This document shows, one piece after another, positions 1 to 6,820 of a stretch of DNA of 16,104 nt. The DNA lies in the NCBI GenBank assembly GCA_041082245.1, contig JBDOIE010000069.1, forward strand, positions 1-16,104, read 5' to 3'. A program made the translations under genes and the position numbers. The first letter of the stretch is position 1; the number at the start of each line of letters is the position of its first letter. Source of the DNA: DAOTVY01 sp041082245. Lineage in GTDB: Bacteria; Chloroflexota; Chloroflexia; DTKN01. The notes under the pieces are model-generated. The model was not told the DNA's origin. It was given only the letters and a program-made list of their open reading frames with translations, and made no database searches.

Positions 1-23
1 GGGGGGGGGTGGGCATGCCCACG

Positions 24-42
24 CCCCTCGCCCACCCACCCC
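24..42 (-). other. Potential G-quadruplex motif
   Basis: On the minus strand four G tracts (GGGG, GGG, GGG, GGGG) are separated by loops of 1, 1 and 3 bases, a classic short-loop quadruplex pattern. It lies beside a run of nine G (1-9) and a 14-base palindrome, GTGGGCATGCCCAC (9-22). The rest of 1-175 holds no recognisable gene. Confidence 0.4.
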
Positions 43-175
43 GCACCAGGAATTTCCGGTCCGGGCCGGTATAGCGGCTTTTGCAAGTCCGAACAGCGCT
101 ACGGTCGCGGGCCTCAAATGGTCGCAGGCCTGTACACTCGACATAACTTTGTTGGAAAGAGGGGCAGACGTGCAG

Positions 176-204
176 TTGCGCGATGGCACCTGCAATGGTA
201 CAAT
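176..204 (+). promoter_or_regulatory. Extended -10 promoter for rsmG
   Basis: TACAAT at 199-204 is preceded directly by TGG, which makes an extended -10 element. A weak -35 (TTGCGC, 176-181) lies 17 bases upstream. It sits about 30 bases before the rsmG start. The same TGGTACAAT core precedes two other transcription units in the window. Confidence 0.5.
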
Positions 205-234
205 TTGTAAAAAACCGGTGGGAGAACCTCATCC

Positions 235-981
235 GTGGATGCTGCCGCGAACCTGGACACCGGCCTCCTGGAAAAAGAAGCGCAGCGGATCGGCATCAGG
301 CTGGAACCGTATCAGCTCGAGCTGTTTCGGCGTTACTACCAGGAGCTCTGCGCCTGGAATGCTCGTCTGAACCTGACCACAATCGTGGAATGGGAAGCGG
401 TGCAGATCCAGCACTTTCTCGATTCGCTTACCTGTCTCCTCGTGCTGCCATCCGAAGTGCATCGGGTACCGTATAGGGTCGTCGACATCGGGTCGGGAGG
501 AGGTTTTCCCGGTGTCCCACTAAAGATCGCGCTGCCGCACCTCGACATGGCGTTGGTCGAATCGGTGCAGAAGAAGGCGGCGTTCCTGGAGCACCTTACC
601 AGGGTGCTCGCTTTGAAAGGCACTGTGGTCTACCCGCGCCGTGCGGAAGAGGTCGCTCGCTTGCCGGAATGTCGCGAAAGGTTCGACCTCGCCGTATCCC
701 GGGCCGTTGCCCCGCTGGCAGTGCTTGCAGAGTACTGTCTCCCCTTTGTACGGACGGGTGGTCTGGTGGTGGCGATGAAGGGACGGGATGTGGAGGAGGA
801 GGTACGGGCAGGCCTGCGGGCGGTTGAGGTCCTGGGGGGGCGGCTGTGTGAGGTTCGCCCGATATTGCTGCCTGGGTTCGAAGCCCCTCGTCATCTCGTG
901 GTCCTCGAAAAGGTTTCATCGACTCCTCCGCGGTATCCCCGACGGCCGGGGCTGCCGGCCAAACGCCCGCTGGTTGCCTGA
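235..981 (+). CDS. rsmG: 16S rRNA (guanine-N7) methyltransferase RsmG (GidB)
   Basis: Predicted 248-residue SAM-dependent methyltransferase of the RsmG/GidB family, which makes m7G at position 527 of 16S rRNA in the cytoplasm. Visible motifs are WNARLNLT at 41-48, QHFLDSL at about 59-65, the SAM-binding glycine loop DIGSGGGFPG at 84-93, MKGR at 181-184, and the family-typical C-terminal tail YPRRPGLPAKRPL. Length is normal for the family. The start is a GTG at 235, chosen because GGGAG (220-224) lies 10 bases upstream and the protein then begins at the usual place. It is the first gene of the window and appears monocistronic: 116 bases separate it from the next gene. A small GCCTG-AAA-CAGGC hairpin (976-988) overlaps its stop codon but has no T run. 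In many bacteria rsmG neighbours mnmG and parAB; none are seen here. Confidence 0.95.
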   Translation: MDAAANLDTGLLEKEAQRIGIRLEPYQLELFRRYYQELCAWNARLNLTTIVEWEAVQIQHFLDSLTCLLVLPSEVHRVPYRVVDIGSGGGFPGVPLKIALPHLDMALVESVQKKAAFLEHLTRVLALKGTVVYPRRAEEVARLPECRERFDLAVSRAVAPLAVLAEYCLPFVRTGGLVVAMKGRDVEEEVRAGLRAVEVLGGRLCEVRPILLPGFEAPRHLVVLEKVSSTPPRYPRRPGLPAKRPLVA

Positions 982-1022
982 AACAGGCCAAATGGCGGGG
1001 ACACCCCTCCGCCGGCCAGCGC

Positions 1023-1051
1023 TTCCCGTGGTGCCTCCGGGCTGCTATGCT
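1023..1051 (+). promoter_or_regulatory. Possible promoter of the PepSY operon
   Basis: TATGCT at 1046-1051 is preceded 17 bases upstream by TTCCCG (1023-1028), a poor -35. A perfect 10-base palindrome, GTTTCGAAAC (1061-1070), lies just downstream in the predicted leader and could be an operator. Weak evidence based on spacing only. Confidence 0.3.
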
Positions 1052-1097
1052 GTGCCCAGCGTTTCGAAACACAGCGGAGTGAAATGAGGAGGCAGAT

Positions 1098-1814
1098 ATG
1101 CAGACTGGATGGAAATGGTTGCTTGCTCTGACCGCGGTACTGGTCCTCGCGGGGGTGGGTGCCGGTGCCTTTTTGCTCGGGCGAATCGTGGTTTGGCCGT
1201 GGCGGAACACCCGCACGGGAATCACGGGCCCATTCCCGGGGATGTGTCACATGGGCGGTGGCTTTGGTGCCGGGTGCGGCTATCCGCCTGCGTACGGCGG
1301 CACTCCACGTGGAACGTCGCTGACCCTGGAAGGGGCCCGTGAGGCGGTGGAACGGTACCTGGTCAGCCTGGGCCTGCCGAATCTTGAGGTGCACGAAGTG
1401 ATGCAGTTCGAGCGCAACTTTTACGCCATCGTCTCGGAGAAAGACACCGGCATTGGGGCGTTCGAACTGCTGGTCGACCCCTTCAGCGGGGCGGTGGGTC
1501 CCGAGCCGGGACCGAACATGATGTGGAACGCCCGCTACGGGATGATGGGATGGCGTCTGCCCGCAGGACAGCCGCGCGTTTCTGCGGAGGAGGCCTTGCG
1601 GTTGGCGCAGCAATGGCTCGACCAGAACTTACCCGGTGTGGAGGCGCGTTCCGACGATGTAGACCCATTCTATGGATACTATACGCTTCACGTATGGAAA
1701 GATGGGCAGATCTTCGGGATGCTGAGCGTGAACGCGCAGACGGGCCAGGTCTGGTACCACACCTGGCACGGGGCCTTCATCGCTATGCTCGAAGGCGAGG
1801 AGGAATCGCAATGA
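1098..1814 (+). CDS. Membrane-anchored protein with two PepSY-like repeats
   Basis: 238 residues, function unknown. Residues about 6-32 form one N-terminal hydrophobic segment (signal anchor), so the rest is probably outside the membrane. A Gly-rich linker at 41-70 contains GMCHMGGG and GAGCGY, and a second Met-rich patch (NMMWNARYGMMGW) lies at 140-152. Two similar modules follow the pattern of PepSY domains, with a helix (EGAREAVERYLVSLGL, 78-93; AEEALRLAQQWLDQNLPG, 163-180), then beta strands and a G-x-V turn. The ATG at 1098 is preceded by AGGAGG (1087-1092). Its stop overlaps the start of the next gene as ATGA. PepSY proteins are usually extracytoplasmic and are linked to protease inhibition or to redox and metal systems. 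The Cys, His and Met residues would allow metal binding, but that is inference. The family call comes from pattern only. Confidence 0.7.
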   Translation: MQTGWKWLLALTAVLVLAGVGAGAFLLGRIVVWPWRNTRTGITGPFPGMCHMGGGFGAGCGYPPAYGGTPRGTSLTLEGAREAVERYLVSLGLPNLEVHEVMQFERNFYAIVSEKDTGIGAFELLVDPFSGAVGPEPGPNMMWNARYGMMGWRLPAGQPRVSAEEALRLAQQWLDQNLPGVEARSDDVDPFYGYYTLHVWKDGQIFGMLSVNAQTGQVWYHTWHGAFIAMLEGEEESQ

Positions 1815-1957
1815 TGCTGATCTGGGGCTTTGGAATGTTGCTGCTGCTCGCGCTGCTCACCCTCATCCCTATAGCTGTAGCACTGCTCGTGATGCGCGCG
1901 AAGACAATCGAACCACGCGAGGCGCAGCATACGGAGGGCAAGCAGACAGGCAGCTGA
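1811..1957 (+). CDS. 48-residue single-pass membrane peptide
   Basis: Small gene overlapping the stop of the PepSY-like gene by four bases (ATGA, 1811-1814), so translation is probably coupled. AGGAGG at 1798-1803 lies seven bases before the start, strong support for a real gene. The product begins MMLIWGFGML, has one long hydrophobic helix at about residues 3-28, then a charged, probably cytoplasmic tail (MRAKTIEPREAQHTEGKQ). No Cys or His cluster is present apart from one tail His. It could be an accessory subunit or stabiliser of the upstream protein. Function unknown. An ATG at 1814 would give a 47-residue version. Confidence 0.7.
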   Translation: MMLIWGFGMLLLLALLTLIPIAVALLVMRAKTIEPREAQHTEGKQTGS

Positions 1958-2002
1958 CCCCTGGGATAGCCCGGAAGAACGGGTGTCTCCCGCGTCGCAT
2001 GG

Positions 2003-2045
2003 GAAAGGCGAGCCCGGACGGTACACGCGTCCGGGCTCGCCTTTC
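2003..2045. terminator. Symmetric bidirectional terminator
   Basis: A perfect 17-bp inverted repeat (arms 2003-2019 and 2029-2045, 9-base loop) has a GC-rich core flanked by AAA on the left and TTT on the right, so each strand reads GC stem then TTT. It lies 45 bases after the small membrane gene (+) and 10 bases after the stop of the convergent histidine kinase (-). It should end both transcripts. Confidence 0.85.
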
Positions 2046-2054
2046 GAGGGCAAG

Positions 2055-3461
2055 TCATCCGGAGACGCGTGCCGTGATGGTTGTGCCTTCTCCGGGACGC
2101 GAAGCAATATGCAGTTCTCCGCCTGCCAGCAGAGCGCGCTCCCGCATTCCCAGGAGACCGTAGTGCCCCTCATGCGTCAGTACGGCGGGGTGCTCCGGTA
2201 CCCGAAACCCCTTCCCGTCGTCGGCAACGCTCAGGCAGACGGCCTCCGGCTCGAACCGGAGCGTGATCCAGATATGACGTGCCTGCGCGTGGCGCAGCGC
2301 ATTGTGCAGTGCTTCCTGCGCGATGCGGTACAGGCTCAGCTCGCGCGCAGGGAGCAGCCGGCGCGGTGTGCCCTCGACGCGCAGGATGACCTCGGAATCG
2401 CCTGCCACGCGAGCTTCCTGCACGAGGGCTTCCAAGGCTGGCAGGAAACCCAAGTCTTCCAGATAGGCCGGCCGCAGATCCCGGGTGAGACGGCGCAAGC
2501 CTTCCGCAGTTTCCCCGGTCAAGTTCCGTACTTCTTCGAGCTGTCTTCGAGCCAATTCGGTATCGCCTCGTTCGAGGGCTCGACGGGCCATTTCCACGCG
2601 CTGTCCCAGGGCAACCAGAGCCTGCACGGTCTCATCGTGGAGCTCGCGGGCCAGACGGGCCCGCTCGTTCTCCTGTGCCTCGGTAACGACCCGGAGGTAG
2701 TCGCGGACACTTTCCTGATAGCTCTGAATACGGCCGGCCATCTCCCGGAGCGCCGACTGCAGTTCCTGAATTTCCTCGACACCGCCCACAGGTTCCGCAA
2801 TTGCGGACAGGTCACCCCAGCTGACCCGGCCGGCCGCGCGGGCGAGTCGCTGCAGAGGGCCCACCACCGTGCGCGCGCCGAAGATCAGCGCGAGCGCAAC
2901 TACAAGGCCCGCCAAAGCAGCGACAAAGGGAATCAGACGCGGCAGACGCAGGATCGGGTCCGTGAGGTCTTCCCAGGGCTCCTCGACGACGACCCGCCAA
3001 TTGGTCCCGGGCACCGTGGCGTAAGAGAGAAGCATGCGCGTGCCTTCCGGCGTGTGGCATGGTGTGCTGCCGGAGTGCAGGGAGAGAAGCGCCGGGAAGC
3101 CACTGTGGCCGGCCAATGACATCCCGCAAAAGGAGGCGTCCGGGTGGTAGATAATATGCCCTTCCCCGTCGACCAGGTACACGACTCCCCGTTTCCCCAC
3201 CTGCACACCCTGAAACAGGTCCTGCCAGGTGTCTGCCGTCGGCGGGGTCTCCGGGGAAAGCAAACGGATTCCCACCAGGCGGGCAAAGGCTTCTGCAAGG
3301 AGCCGGTCTCGCTCTCCGACCATACGGTACATGCTGTGCTCGTGCCCGTAGACGCCGGTGAATGCGACGGCGATTAATGCCAGAGCGAGCGGCAACACGG
3401 CCCAGAGCAGAAGCTGGGCGCGCAGCCGGCGAAGAGCAAACCAGAAGGGCTTTCGGCTCAT
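2055..3461 (-). CDS. Membrane sensor histidine kinase, NarL/DesK-type
   Basis: Sensor kinase of a two-component system. Numbering here is from an upstream ATG at 3476 (473 residues). The preferred ATG at 3461 (468 residues) overlaps the response regulator stop as ATGA; neither start has a strong ribosome site. TM1 is at about 21-43. An extracytoplasmic domain at about 44-178 contains a Cache-like strand pattern (GVVYLVDGEGHIIYHPD at 97-113, and WRVVVEEPW). TM2 is at about 180-202 and is followed by a HAMP linker (203-255). The HisKA_3 phosphoacceptor box ERARLARELHDE has His280. The HATPase domain shows the N-box (RIAQEALHNALRHA, 384-397), DDGKGF (419-424) and GLLGMRER (440-447). All catalytic motifs are intact. 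The signal is unknown; the Cache-like fold would suit a small extracellular ligand. The gene ends at a shared convergent terminator. Confidence 0.93.
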   Translation of the reverse strand: MSRKPFWFALRRLRAQLLLWAVLPLALALIAVAFTGVYGHEHSMYRMVGERDRLLAEAFARLVGIRLLSPETPPTADTWQDLFQGVQVGKRGVVYLVDGEGHIIYHPDASFCGMSLAGHSGFPALLSLHSGSTPCHTPEGTRMLLSYATVPGTNWRVVVEEPWEDLTDPILRLPRLIPFVAALAGLVVALALIFGARTVVGPLQRLARAAGRVSWGDLSAIAEPVGGVEEIQELQSALREMAGRIQSYQESVRDYLRVVTEAQENERARLARELHDETVQALVALGQRVEMARRALERGDTELARRQLEEVRNLTGETAEGLRRLTRDLRPAYLEDLGFLPALEALVQEARVAGDSEVILRVEGTPRRLLPARELSLYRIAQEALHNALRHAQARHIWITLRFEPEAVCLSVADDGKGFRVPEHPAVLTHEGHYGLLGMRERALLAGGELHIASRPGEGTTITARVSG

Positions 3462-4105
3462 TCGATCACGATCCATCCACGCCGCAGTGCCTCCGTCACG
3501 GCTTCTGTGCGGCTCGCCACGCCCAGTTTGCCGTAGATATTGGCCAGGTGGCCCTGAACGGTGCGCGGGCTGATCCCGAGTTCCCGGCCAATGGCCTTGT
3601 TCGTTAGCCCTCGAGCCGCCAGGCGAAGTACCTCGATCTCCCGATCGGTCAGCGGCTCGGCCTGTTCCGTTGCGGTCGTGGGACGGCCCGTCGCAAGTTG
3701 TGCCACCACTTTGCGCGCGATTTCCGGGGCCAGCGTGGACTGGCCAGCAGCCACCGTCCGCACAGCGCGCACGAGTTCTTCGGCCGAAGAGGTCTTCAAG
3801 ATGTAACCGTCCGCACCCGCCCGCAACAGCGCAAAGACATACGGGTCGTCGTCGTAAGCGGTCAGGATCAGGATCTTTACCTTGGGAAAACGTGCCCGGA
3901 CCTGGCGTGTCACCTCGATCCCCGACGCGCCCGGCATCTGGATATCGAGCACCGCAACGTCCGGAAGGGTTTCCTCGATGCGGCGCACGGCTTCCGTCCC
4001 GTTCGCTGCCTCTGCGACCACCTCGATCTCGCCGCTCTCTTCGAGGAATTGCCGGATGCCCTGGCGGACCATCGTATGGTCGTCTGCCAGCACCACACGC
4101 AGCAT
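3458..4105 (-). CDS. NarL/FixJ-family response regulator
   Basis: 215 residues. The receiver domain (1-120) has the acidic pair D8/D9, phospho-acceptor Asp54 in VLDIQMPG, Thr82 and Lys104 (ILKTSS), all as expected for an active receiver. A LuxR-type helix-turn-helix occupies about 150-213 (LTDREIEVLRLAARGLTNKAIGRELGIS, then RTVQGHLANIYGKLG). It should be a DNA-binding transcription regulator phosphorylated by the kinase encoded directly downstream, with which it overlaps as ATGA. GAGGAGG at 4111-4117 is five bases before the ATG. An extended -10 promoter lies about 35 bases upstream, so the pair is probably transcribed separately from the FTR1 gene. The target genes are not visible. Confidence 0.95.
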   Translation of the reverse strand: MLRVVLADDHTMVRQGIRQFLEESGEIEVVAEAANGTEAVRRIEETLPDVAVLDIQMPGASGIEVTRQVRARFPKVKILILTAYDDDPYVFALLRAGADGYILKTSSAEELVRAVRTVAAGQSTLAPEIARKVVAQLATGRPTTATEQAEPLTDREIEVLRLAARGLTNKAIGRELGISPRTVQGHLANIYGKLGVASRTEAVTEALRRGWIVIE

Positions 4106-4139
4106 CGCACCCTCCTCAGAATCGCCGGAATCGCTTCAC

Positions 4140-4150
4140 ATTGTACCACA
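4140..4150 (-). promoter_or_regulatory. Extended -10 promoter for the two-component operon
   Basis: On the minus strand the bases read TGTGGTACAAT, a TGN-extended -10 element. The -35 region is not recognisable. It sits 35 bases upstream of the response regulator start. The identical 11-mer precedes glmU. Confidence 0.5.
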
Positions 4151-4210
4151 CCTCGGCCGGAGAGCGCCATTGTTTCTTGGGGGACGCTCTTGCATACACG
4201 AGGCCGAAGG

Positions 4211-4236
4211 CTTTAAGGGCAGGCGTGACCTGCCCT
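4211..4236 (-). terminator. Possible terminator overlapping the FTR1 stop codon
   Basis: On the minus strand AGGGCAGG and CCTGCCCT (arms 4229-4236 and 4216-4223) form an 8-bp stem with a 5-base loop, directly followed by TAAAG, which includes the stop codon. The T tract is poor, so termination is uncertain. Confidence 0.35.
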
Positions 4237-5085
4237 CGTCTCGTGCATGTCGGAAGAATCCCGGAGCGAACCTCGCAGGCCGCGGGGGCGCAGCGTGCGA
4301 GCAAGAGTTAGCGCTCCCACGACGAGCGTGTAGGCCGTATAAGCCAGCGCCTCCAAGAGGGACGGGTTCGCGTTATACCCAAAGAGGCTCTGCAGGAACG
4401 ATCCAAGAGGACCTTTTTCGCTCAGCAGGGTGTTCAGGTCCCAGACGTGTTCTACCAGAGTTGGCAATATCCCGGCTTCCTGCAGCTCGTGCACGGCGCG
4501 CCCGACCAGCCCTGCTGCAAAGAGCAGCAAGAGGATGCTGGTCACGCGAAAGAAGAGTCGCACATTCACGCGCCGTCCGCCAGCGAACAGCAACCAGCCT
4601 GTGAGGGCTGCGGCCCCGAGCCCAAGCAGGGCGCCAAACCATTGCTCTGCCGGGCGCGCGGTGAAAGAAGCGGCGGTCAGGAAGAGCGCGAGTTCGATTC
4701 CCTCGCGTGCCACGCTGACCAGGGCCAGCGTGAATAGCCCGCCCCGACTGCCTCGTCTCATTGCATCTTGCAGGCTTGCCTCGAGGCCGACCTGAACTTG
4801 CCGTCCATGCTTTCCCATCCAGAAGATCATCCAGGTGAGCACAATGGCCGCAAGGACCATCGTGGACCCTTCGAAGATCGGCTCCGCGCGCCCTTCCAAC
4901 ACAATCCCGAGCGCATTGAGCCCAAGCGCCATGGACAAGCTGAGCGCCAGTGCGACCACAAGGCCGGCCCAGACCGCCCGACGGTACTCCTTTATGCCGA
5001 AGCGATACACGACGCTCAGGACGATGCCGAAGACGAGAGCTGCCTCGAGGCCCTCCCGCAGGCTGAGCAAGAACGATACCCACAT
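4213..5085 (-). CDS. FTR1-family iron permease
   Basis: 290-residue polytopic membrane protein. Both diagnostic iron-binding motifs are present: REGLE at residues 10-14 in the first helix and REGIE at 127-131 in the fourth. About seven hydrophobic segments follow the oxidase-dependent Fe2+ transporter (FTR1/EfeU) pattern, plus a conserved VHELQEAG stretch near 198-205. It should import iron across the cytoplasmic membrane. The C-terminal tail (about 265-290) is hydrophilic and Arg-rich. GGAGG at 5091-5095 is five bases before the ATG. No ferroxidase, EfeO, EfeB or cupredoxin partner is adjacent, so the redox partner must lie elsewhere or be absent. It is in the same direction as the two-component genes downstream, but 107 bases with a separate promoter lie between. 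No Fur- or DtxR-like box was recognised. Confidence 0.93.
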   Translation of the reverse strand: MWVSFLLSLREGLEAALVFGIVLSVVYRFGIKEYRRAVWAGLVVALALSLSMALGLNALGIVLEGRAEPIFEGSTMVLAAIVLTWMIFWMGKHGRQVQVGLEASLQDAMRRGSRGGLFTLALVSVAREGIELALFLTAASFTARPAEQWFGALLGLGAAALTGWLLFAGGRRVNVRLFFRVTSILLLLFAAGLVGRAVHELQEAGILPTLVEHVWDLNTLLSEKGPLGSFLQSLFGYNANPSLLEALAYTAYTLVVGALTLARTLRPRGLRGSLRDSSDMHETRAGHACP

Positions 5086-5105
5086 CGCATCCTCCGCTTT
5101 ACGGT

Positions 5106-5114
5106 TCTATACCA
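5106..5114 (-). promoter_or_regulatory. Possible extended -10 promoter of the FTR1 gene
   Basis: The minus strand reads TGGTATAGA, a TGN-extended -10 similar to the other promoters here, about 20 bases upstream of the FTR1 start. No convincing -35 was found. Confidence 0.4.
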
Positions 5115-5260
5115 CCCTGGTTCATTGTAGAAGGAGCGAGTGGGAGGACATGCGCCTTGTGTGCTGTTGCGGATAGGCCAAATGGCCTGCAACCCCCCAT
5201 GGCCTGTGAGGGATTTCCCTTCTCCCCGTTAGCCGGCCCTGCTGCGGGAGCGGCAGCCTG

Positions 5261-6667
5261 TCAGGCGGCTTCGTCGCCTGAGCGCTTGGGGCGCGGATCC
5301 GGGTCCTGCGTTGGCTCGGCGTCAGCCGGACGGCGCACGCGTGCCGGGACGCCATACGCGACCGTCCGCGGCGGGATGGAACGCGTGACCACGGATCCCG
5401 CTCCGGTGACGGCCTCGTCCCCGACCTCCACTGGCGCCACAAGCATGGTATCGCTGCCGATGTAGGCGCGCTTGCCGATAACGGTGCGGTTCTTGCGCCC
5501 CTTCGTGTCAAAGTTGCAGGTAATCGTTCCCGCGCCGATGTTGGTCCCTTCCCCGACCTCGGCGTCCCCGATGTAGCTGAAGTGCCCCATCTTGACCCCG
5601 GGACCCAGGTACGCATTCTTCACCTCCCCGAAGTTGCCCATGCGGACCCCCCGTGCCAGGTGAGCCCCTTTCCGTAAGTGCCCAAAGGGGCCGACGCGCA
5701 CTTCGTCCTCGAGCAGGGCCTCCTCCAGGACCGAGGCAAAGATCCGGCACCCGTTTCCCACCACCGTATCCACGAGGATGCTGTTCGGCCCAATATCGCA
5801 GGCCTCACCGATCCGTGTTGAACCCAGGAGGTGCGTATTGGGCCGGATCACCGTATCCAGACCGATCTCGACGGTATCGTCGATGTAGGTGGTCTCGGGA
5901 TCCACGAGGGTGACCCCTTCGAGCATCCATCTCCGTGCGACACGGCGGCGCACGACGCGCTCCGCCTGGGCAAGCTGCACCCGGTCGTTGACGCCCAGCA
6001 CTTCCTCCGGGTCGGAGGTGCAATGGGCAAGGACAACTTCGCCCTCGCCGGTTGCCATAGCCACCAGTTCGGTCAGGTAGTACTCCCCTTTGGTGCTCCG
6101 GGGGAGGCGAGGGAGATGTTCCCACAACCACGGCGCGCGAAACAGGAAGATTCCGCTGGCCACTTCACGGATGCTCCGCTCTTCGGACGAGGCGTCTGCC
6201 TCTTCGACGATCGCGCGCACTTGTCCGTCGCTGCCGCGGACGACCCTGCCGTAGCCAGAAGGATCCGGGAGCACTGCGCTCAGCAGTGTGACCGCAGCTC
6301 TGCCGTGCTCGTGGGCCTGCCGCATAGCCTCCAGCGTCTGGGGATGTAGCAAGGGAGTGTCGCCATACAGGACCAGGATGTGGTCGCAGCGCCCCTCGAG
6401 GAGCGGTTGCGCCTGCTGTACCGCATGGCCCGTGCCCAGCTGGGGCTCCTGAAGCACGCAGGAACATCCAGGAGGCAAGACGGCGCGCACCTCGTCGGCA
6501 GCGTGCCCCAGGACAACCACCAGGGTCTCCGGCCGCAGTGCTTCAGCGATCCGGAGCGGGTAATGGATCAGCAGCCTGCCAGCCAGCGGATGCAGCAGTT
6601 TGCTCCGCTTCGAGCGCATCCGGGTACTCTGGCCGGCCGCCAGCAGGACCACTCCAAGGACAGCCAT
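5261..6667 (-). CDS. glmU: Bifunctional GlmU: GlcNAc-1-P uridyltransferase / GlcN-1-P acetyltransferase
   Basis: 468 residues, the usual GlmU size. It makes UDP-GlcNAc for cell wall and glycan synthesis: the C-terminal domain acetylates GlcN-1-P with acetyl-CoA and the N-terminal domain adds UMP. The N domain shows the nucleotide loop LAAGQSTRMRS (9-19) with KLLHP, QLGTGHA (76-82), and metal ligands Asp103 (YGDTP) and Asn227 (GVND). From about 255 a left-handed beta-helix of hexapeptide repeats runs to the end. Acetyltransferase residues are recognisable: Arg332, Lys350, His362, Tyr365 and Asn385 (ITCNFD). The last 20 residues are a charged, Pro-rich tail. GGGGAG at 6676-6681 is eight bases before the ATG. 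It has its own promoter and appears monocistronic. The 175 bases after it hold no gene. Confidence 0.96.
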   Translation of the reverse strand: MAVLGVVLLAAGQSTRMRSKRSKLLHPLAGRLLIHYPLRIAEALRPETLVVVLGHAADEVRAVLPPGCSCVLQEPQLGTGHAVQQAQPLLEGRCDHILVLYGDTPLLHPQTLEAMRQAHEHGRAAVTLLSAVLPDPSGYGRVVRGSDGQVRAIVEEADASSEERSIREVASGIFLFRAPWLWEHLPRLPRSTKGEYYLTELVAMATGEGEVVLAHCTSDPEEVLGVNDRVQLAQAERVVRRRVARRWMLEGVTLVDPETTYIDDTVEIGLDTVIRPNTHLLGSTRIGEACDIGPNSILVDTVVGNGCRIFASVLEEALLEDEVRVGPFGHLRKGAHLARGVRMGNFGEVKNAYLGPGVKMGHFSYIGDAEVGEGTNIGAGTITCNFDTKGRKNRTVIGKRAYIGSDTMLVAPVEVGDEAVTGAGSVVTRSIPPRTVAYGVPARVRRPADAEPTQDPDPRPKRSGDEAA

Positions 6668-6791
6668 CTTTTGGACTCCCCGTGGCTCTTGCCGCGCCCC
6701 TGCGCAGCAACAACCTCACGCTCGATCCAGCCCGTCCCGGCGCACCCTTGGGCCAAAGTGACCAGTCCGGATCTACAGGCTACCCTCGTGC

Positions 6792-6802
6792 ATTGTACCA
6801 CA
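6792..6802 (-). promoter_or_regulatory. Extended -10 promoter for glmU
   Basis: The minus strand reads TGTGGTACAAT, identical to the element before the response regulator. It lies in the 153-base gap between tupA and glmU and would give a leader of about 120 bases. TTGGAC occurs upstream but only 13 bases from the -10, too close for a normal -35. Confidence 0.5.
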
Positions 6803-6820
6803 ACTACAGTGTCCAAGCGC

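Noticed and set aside
1..981. Replication origin near rsmG
   Set aside because: rsmG is often near oriC, but no DnaA boxes, AT-rich region, mnmG, parA or dnaA is seen.
994..1013. GC hairpin after rsmG (GGCGG/CCGCC) as a terminator
   Set aside because: No T run follows and the stem is imperfect; too weak to call.
1983..3119. 378-codon open frame on the plus strand
   Set aside because: Lies antisense to the histidine kinase, whose catalytic motifs are all intact; the translation has no recognisable domain and begins inside the terminator.
985..5186. Repeated 12-mer AGGCCAAATGGC at 985-996 and 5175-5186
   Set aside because: Several 12-base repeats are expected by chance in 16 kb; no shared context or longer similarity.
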